A stretch of 64,000 nt of DNA from assembly GCF_000332195.1 (NCBI RefSeq), contig NZ_KB235922.1:186001-250000 (forward strand), given 5' to 3'. Below, piece by piece: positions 63,441-64,000 of the stretch (positions within the stretch are counted from its first letter, which is position 1; every line of letters starts with the position of its first letter). This DNA comes from Pleurocapsa sp. PCC 7319 (lineage in GTDB: Bacteria > Cyanobacteriota > Cyanobacteriia > Cyanobacteriales > Xenococcaceae). Under the pieces are notes generated by a model that saw nothing but the letters and a program-made list of their open reading frames with translations, was not told the origin of the DNA and searched no databases. The position numbers and the translations under genes are program-made.

Positions 63441-64000
63441 TCAATCAGGAACTAGCTGGGGAAGAATGTAAATCGATTCAGGAATCTTCATCAGATTTAA
63501 AATCTGTCTTTGAAGAGAATTAAGAGAACTAATTTCAGTAGAGCCATCAGGATAAAGATACAAAGTTAGATCGCCAAAAGCAGCTAGCAATTGTTCAGCA
63601 GTGGGACGAAAAGTAGTGCGCTTGGGATTGCCTGAATAAAGTCCAGGAAGTGATTGCTTTGTCACCGCTAGTTGGCGACGAACCACAAATTCCATCAAGG
63701 TAAACAGAGTCAGGGCGATCGTTAGTAAAAACATCAGCCCTCGAATCCGTTCTTCATCTTGAAAATAGATGGGTAAAGCGGGAAGACGACCTCGTTTAAA
63801 ACGATGAAAACCTCTTTCAGGTTGCCATTGCTCCCGATAAGAGTTAACAGCTTGCTCAAGAGAAAGACGCTGTGAATTAGCATTAGTTACATACAATCTC
63901 CAACCAGCGATGGATTGTTGATGGGTGATAGCGGTCTCACAACGTTGATAAGTCAAGGAAAGAGTAGTTTGACGAACACGACGAGAGGGACGATTCTTAC
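63441..64000 (-). CDS. IS1634/IS4-type DDE transposase, 5' partial at window end
   Basis: The frame is open to the last base of the window with no stop, so the N-terminus lies to the right. The visible C-terminal part has the IS4-type Glu-Lys motif YREQWQPERGFHRFK with E-(6)-K spacing, and the family tail LLTIALTLFTLMEFVVRRQL and GLYSGNPKRTTFRPTAEQLL. The terminal inverted repeat beyond 63441 could not be identified. It is not flanked by the MITE repeat found at 51881. Confidence 0.88.
   Translation of the reverse strand, partial: KNRPSRRVRQTTLSLTYQRCETAITHQQSIAGWRLYVTNANSQRLSLEQAVNSYREQWQPERGFHRFKRGRLPALPIYFQDEERIRGLMFLLTIALTLFTLMEFVVRRQLAVTKQSLPGLYSGNPKRTTFRPTAEQLLAAFGDLTLYLYPDGSTEISSLNSLQRQILNLMKIPESIYILPQLVPD

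Noticed and set aside
63400-64000. Right-end transposase as the source of the MITE at 51881
   Set aside because: The 15-base MITE end does not appear beside the transposase in the visible part; the other end lies outside the window.

Overview
The window is cyanobacterial chromosome. The evidence is the many HIP1 octamers (GCGATCGC), AT-rich genes typical of the phylum, heptanucleotide tandem repeats in many intergenic gaps, and cyanobacterium-type genes: an mntCAB manganese transporter, a DUF1995 protein, a CYP110-like P450, a caspase-STAND-WD40 giant and a phycobiliprotein-like protein. The genus cannot be fixed from the sequence; a large-genome, repeat-rich colonial or filamentous cyanobacterium is likely. 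Coding density is moderate, with gaps of up to about 1.2 kb holding repeats and gene remnants.

Layout. 1-6.9 kb: the 3' part of a Wzc-type tyrosine-kinase-like gene (cut by the window edge), pcm, an APH-like kinase, initiator tRNA-Met, and an EamA exporter divergent from a MocR regulator. 6.9-14 kb: a 1611-residue caspase/STAND/WD40 protein, then rpsN and gatA. 14-20 kb: a small unknown protein, a YefM-YoeB toxin-antitoxin pair with a perfect palindromic operator, a P450, an EndoU-type ribonuclease overlapping a GNAT gene, and trhO. 20-22.9 kb: mntCAB. 22.9-36 kb: eleven consecutive minus-strand genes forming an accessory block: four DUF1254/DUF1214 proteins in two pairs, a MarC protein with an N-terminal extension, HdeD, a catalase-family remnant, a secreted protein, a secreted hydrolase fused to a solute-binding domain with a small coupled ORF, and DUF389. 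37-41 kb: an arsenic locus of arsM, a PiT phosphate permease and arsS, with heptamer repeats in both gaps.

41-50 kb: a cNMP-binding protein, a tnpB remnant, acetyltransferases, pyrE, DUF1995, a GT-C-like membrane protein, acylphosphatase, an atypical SDR, and a zinc-ribbon protein with a beta-phycobiliprotein-like C-terminal domain. The following gap holds a Uma2 pseudogene and a long hairpin. 50-57 kb: sppA, a 132-bp MITE with 15-bp terminal inverted repeats and a 5-bp target duplication, a MerA-like flavoenzyme beside a TVP38 membrane protein, a GHL10-type glycosidase and dprA. 57-64 kb: a HepT remnant, an intact solitary TnpB with a recognisable right end, a katG that looks GC-richer than its surroundings, a patatin phospholipase, a coiled-coil protein, and a transposase cut by the right edge.

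The strongest leads are the zinc-ribbon/phycobiliprotein fusion (48.3-49.0 kb), the DUF1254-rich stress block, the hydrolase-SBP fusion, the ArsM-PiT-ArsS arrangement, and the small mobile elements (MITE, TnpB right ends, heptamer repeats, one of which encodes the end of MntC).
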